This document shows positions 61,350-64,000 of a stretch of 64,000 nt of DNA, piece after piece. This DNA comes from Dehalogenimonas formicexedens. Lineage in GTDB: Bacteria; Chloroflexota; Dehalococcoidia; Dehalococcoidales; Dehalococcoidaceae. The stretch lies in contig NZ_CP018258.1 in assembly GCF_001953175.1 (NCBI RefSeq), forward strand, positions 958,210 through 1,022,209, in the 5' to 3' direction. The first letter of the stretch is position 1. The number at the start of each line of letters is the position of its first letter. A program made the translations under genes and the position numbers. Below the pieces are notes generated by a model, which had not been told where the DNA came from, did not search any database, and was given only the letters and a program-made list of their open reading frames with translations.

Positions 61350-62384
61350 ATGACCAACCCCTCCGATATCCGTCTTTATCTGGAAGAGCGTGAGCGCCAA
61401 TGGTTGTCGCCCTGTGCCGCCCTGTCGAGCAACACCCTGGGACGGGCAAAGGCTGAAGAACCGAGTCGGGTACGCACGGAGTTTCAACGCGACAGGGACC
61501 GTATCATTCACAGTAAAGCTTTTCGCCGGCTGAAGCATAAAACCCAGGTATTTATTGCGCCTTCGGGCGATCACTATGTTACCCGGCTGACCCATACCCT
61601 GGAGGTTTCGCAACTGGCGCGAACGATAACCAGGGCTCTACGCCTTAACGAGGATTTGGCTGAAGCCATAAGTCTCGGTCACGATCTGGGCCACACCCCT
61701 TTCGGACATGTGGGTGAAGAGGTATTGAATGAACTGTACCCGGGCGGGTTCAGGCACAATTTACAGAGTCTCAGAGTGGTTGAAACACTTGAAAATAACG
61801 GGCAGGGATTGAACCTGACCGCCGAAGTCCGCGACGGCATTCTCAATCATTCCAAAATCCCGGGCAACATCATGGCTTCAGCCGCTGGTAAACCAGCGAC
61901 TTTGGAAGGTGAGGTATGCCGGCTGGCTGATGCTTTAGCTTACATCAACCACGATATAGGCGACGCGGTCAGAGCTGGCATGATTTCGATATCGGATCTC
62001 CCACTTCAGGCGGTGGGGATATTGGGGGAAACTCAATCCAAAATGGTTGACACTATGGTCCGCGACGTCATAACCTTTTCGATCGGTGTATCTGACCTGT
62101 CACCGGGATTGCCGGCTAAAATCGGCATGAGTCAGCCGGTTCTTACCGCCTGCAACCAGTTAAGAGATTTTTTGTTCGAGCGGGTGTACCATAACCGCGA
62201 TCGCAATGCTGAGAGTGCCCGGCTAACGATGAGGAACCTGTATAATTTCTATCTGGAGTCTCCGGAGCGTCTGCCGCCGGAATTCCGTGACTTAAAAGAT
62301 CCGGCTAGAGGGGTCGTCGACTACATCGCCGGAATGACCGATCAATTCGCTACTCAGACAGCCGCGTCATTTGGTCTTATCTAA
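61350..62384 (+). CDS. dgt: Deoxyguanosinetriphosphate triphosphohydrolase-like protein
   Basis: 344 residues, HD superfamily. Metal ligands show in RLKHKTQVF...THTLEVSQLART and SLGHDLGHTPFGHVGEEVLN. ADALAYINHDIGDAV completes the site. It hydrolyses dNTPs to nucleoside and tripolyphosphate, or is a dNTP-regulated homologue of the same length class. The stop is directly followed by the dnaG ATG (TAAATG), so the two are translationally linked, a common pairing in bacteria. Confidence 0.94.
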   Translation: MTNPSDIRLYLEERERQWLSPCAALSSNTLGRAKAEEPSRVRTEFQRDRDRIIHSKAFRRLKHKTQVFIAPSGDHYVTRLTHTLEVSQLARTITRALRLNEDLAEAISLGHDLGHTPFGHVGEEVLNELYPGGFRHNLQSLRVVETLENNGQGLNLTAEVRDGILNHSKIPGNIMASAAGKPATLEGEVCRLADALAYINHDIGDAVRAGMISISDLPLQAVGILGETQSKMVDTMVRDVITFSIGVSDLSPGLPAKIGMSQPVLTACNQLRDFLFERVYHNRDRNAESARLTMRNLYNFYLESPERLPPEFRDLKDPARGVVDYIAGMTDQFATQTAASFGLI

Positions 62385-64000
62385 ATGGATGTCATTAACG
62401 AAATAAAATCCCGTGCCGATATAGCGGAACTGGTCAGCCAATACACGACGTTGATCCGGTCCGGCAAATCGTTGAAAGGCCTTTGCCCGTTTCACTCGGA
62501 GAAACACGGTAGTTTTTTCGTTTATCCCGAATCCGGCACCTGGCATTGTTTCGGAGCCTGCGCCACCGGCGGCGACATATTTTCATTCCTGATGAAAAAA
62601 GAAGGGCTTTCATTCTCGGAAGCGCTCGAAAGGCTGGCCGAAAAATACGGCGTCCCTCTGCCTTCAAGATTCCAACCGGTCCCTGAAACCAGCCATCGGT
62701 CGGATCTCTATTCGGTTAATGCAGCCGCCGCCCAATATTTTCATGGCTTACTTTTAAATACCGACGCGGCGGAAAAAGCACGTGCTTATTTACAGAAACG
62801 AGGCGTCAATGCCGGATCGATAGACTCTTTCCAATTGGGCTATGCCCTACCCGAATGGCAGGCGCTTAAAGACTATCTCAATAACGCCGGCTACACCGAC
62901 GAGTTGCTGACCGAGGCGGGGTTGTTGGGCAGAAGCGACTCCGGCCGTTATTACGACAGGTTCCGTGACCAGATCATGTTTCCCATAACGGATATTAAGG
63001 GGCATGTCACCGGCTTCGGGGCTCGAGTCCTGGATGATTCGCAACCAAAATATCTGAACTCACCCGAAACACCCCTGTTTTCGAAAAGTTCCACCTTGTA
63101 TGGCATCAGTCTCGCAGCTACGCCTATCCGCAACGCCGATGCCGCCATCATCGTTGAAGGGTATCTTGATACGATCATCAGTCATCAGTACGGATTCACC
63201 AATACGGTGGCATCGATGGGTACCGCCATCAATGAAAAACAGTTACACATCCTGAAAAAATTATCAGCCAATCTTATCCTGGCTCTCGATGCCGACGCGG
63301 CGGGCGAGGAAGCGATGGCACGGTGCGTCCCGTTTGAAAACCTGTTGGAACGCGAGATTAAGGTGGTGGTGGCTCCCACTGGTCAGGACCCGGACGAAGT
63401 GATTAGAGCCGATGCCGAACACTGGCGCAGGTTGCTGACTTCGGCAACACCCATGGTCGATTTCGTATTTAATAGATCCATTGAATCTGCCGACCTCCAC
63501 ACTGCCATGGGCAAATCAGACCTAGTGACCAAATTGTTACCTGTTGTCGCCGGAATCAACGACCCGGTACGGCGGACGCACTACCTGGCCCTGCTTGCCA
63601 GCCGTGTCGGAACAGCAGTATCGGACTTGCAATTCAGCCTGGCTCAACTTAAACTACCGCAGCCCGGAGTTAGAGCAACGGGACAACCTGCCAAGGCCCC
63701 TCCAATACGAAATCACCAAACAGAGAATTATTTTCTTTCGATACTCGTAAAACACCCTGAGTTAAGGTCAGTCTGCGCTGGTTTCCGCGGGGAATATCTT
63801 GAAAGCATCGAGGATCGGGAAATATACCGCCTTTGTTTGACTTGTGACGAACCCGGATTGTTTAAGACGAGACTCGATCCCGCGGTTTGGCAACGCTTGG
63901 AAATCGTGTCGGCTGGACCCGTCGCCGAAGATCGCCTGGCTGACAGGTTAACGGAGTGCGCTCTGCGCTTGGAAGAAAACTACCTGAAAGCCGCTGCCTC
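62385..64000 (+). CDS. dnaG: DNA primase, N-terminal 538 residues (cut by window edge)
   Basis: The zinc finger is C34, H37, C55, C59 (LCPFHSEKHG ... WHCFGACATGG). The TOPRIM catalytic core has Glu258 in IIVEGYLD and Asp302/Asp304 in ALDADAAGEEA. The start of the helicase-binding domain is visible. It makes RNA primers for replication. The frame is open to the window end, so the C-terminus is missing here. rpoD often follows dnaG, which lies beyond the window. Confidence 0.96.
   Translation, partial: MDVINEIKSRADIAELVSQYTTLIRSGKSLKGLCPFHSEKHGSFFVYPESGTWHCFGACATGGDIFSFLMKKEGLSFSEALERLAEKYGVPLPSRFQPVPETSHRSDLYSVNAAAAQYFHGLLLNTDAAEKARAYLQKRGVNAGSIDSFQLGYALPEWQALKDYLNNAGYTDELLTEAGLLGRSDSGRYYDRFRDQIMFPITDIKGHVTGFGARVLDDSQPKYLNSPETPLFSKSSTLYGISLAATPIRNADAAIIVEGYLDTIISHQYGFTNTVASMGTAINEKQLHILKKLSANLILALDADAAGEEAMARCVPFENLLEREIKVVVAPTGQDPDEVIRADAEHWRRLLTSATPMVDFVFNRSIESADLHTAMGKSDLVTKLLPVVAGINDPVRRTHYLALLASRVGTAVSDLQFSLAQLKLPQPGVRATGQPAKAPPIRNHQTENYFLSILVKHPELRSVCAGFRGEYLESIEDREIYRLCLTCDEPGLFKTRLDPAVWQRLEIVSAGPVAEDRLADRLTECALRLEENYLKAAA

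Overview
The window is a gene-dense chromosomal stretch of a bacterium that looks like a member of the Dehalococcoidia (Chloroflexota), most likely close to Dehalogenimonas or Dehalococcoides. The inference rests on three things. There is a fused mannosyl-3-phosphoglycerate synthase/phosphatase of the type first described from Dehalococcoides. Glutamate synthase is split in the archaeal manner, with an OmpR-type nitrogen regulator beside it. The envelope genes fit a cell with no outer membrane. I see no rRNA, CRISPR array, insertion sequence, prophage or reductive dehalogenase gene. One tRNA (Asp) and two T-box riboswitches (Trp and Ile) are present.

Layout. 1-2648 (minus): 5' part of a leucyl aminopeptidase, a P-loop kinase and an unusual acyl-CoA-ligase-like protein. 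2700-4497 (plus): strong promoter, Trp T-box and a TrpB2-type tryptophan synthase beta subunit. 4568-7890 (minus): Ile T-box and ileS. 7962-12690 (minus): a ribosomal and membrane-insertion operon, rpsF-ssb-rpsR-rpmH-rnpA-yidD-(beta-propeller lipoprotein)-yidC-jag. 12745-20063 (plus): tRNA-Asp, mutS2, a frameshifted membrane protein, typA and an RNA methyltransferase-Maf fusion. 20060-25250 (minus): toroid protein, nadE, a Hint-domain lipoprotein and glnA. 25585-30292 (plus): mannosylglycerate synthesis gene and a GH38 mannosidase.

30304-42165 (minus) is a nitrogen-assimilation block. It holds an FNT-family channel, two tandem amtB-glnK pairs, a GlnR-like orphan response regulator, and an operon in which the three glutamate synthase pieces, an NAD(P)H-type flavoprotein and a polyferredoxin are interleaved with hisH and hisF. 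Repeated 11-bp-phased GAAAC elements lie upstream of both amtB genes and of the glutamate synthase operon, which suggests one regulon controlled by the orphan regulator.

42404-45880 holds mntP, and a divergent ArsB-like transporter (behind a long structured leader) with an MFS transporter. 46007-49752 is a four-gene cluster: lysine 2,3-aminomutase, two D-Ala-D-Ala-ligase-like ATP-grasp enzymes and a GNAT acetyltransferase. It is a candidate pathway for a beta-lysine-containing peptide or osmolyte, and is the best candidate here for an undescribed system. 49758-52916 holds a Cys-rich small protein, a histidine kinase/response regulator pair and a nitrilase-family amidase. 52978-58447 (minus) carries a rhodanese lipoprotein, folE, flavoprotein, thrC, hom and a membrane-anchored PPIase. 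58904-64000 (plus) carries PEP synthase, a dGTPase-like HD hydrolase and the 5' part of dnaG.

Several promoters sit so close to their start codons (nadE, mntP, mutS2, the histidine kinase) that leaderless transcripts are likely. rpsF appears to lack any canonical start codon in the expected place. All functional statements are from reading sequence; no database search was run.
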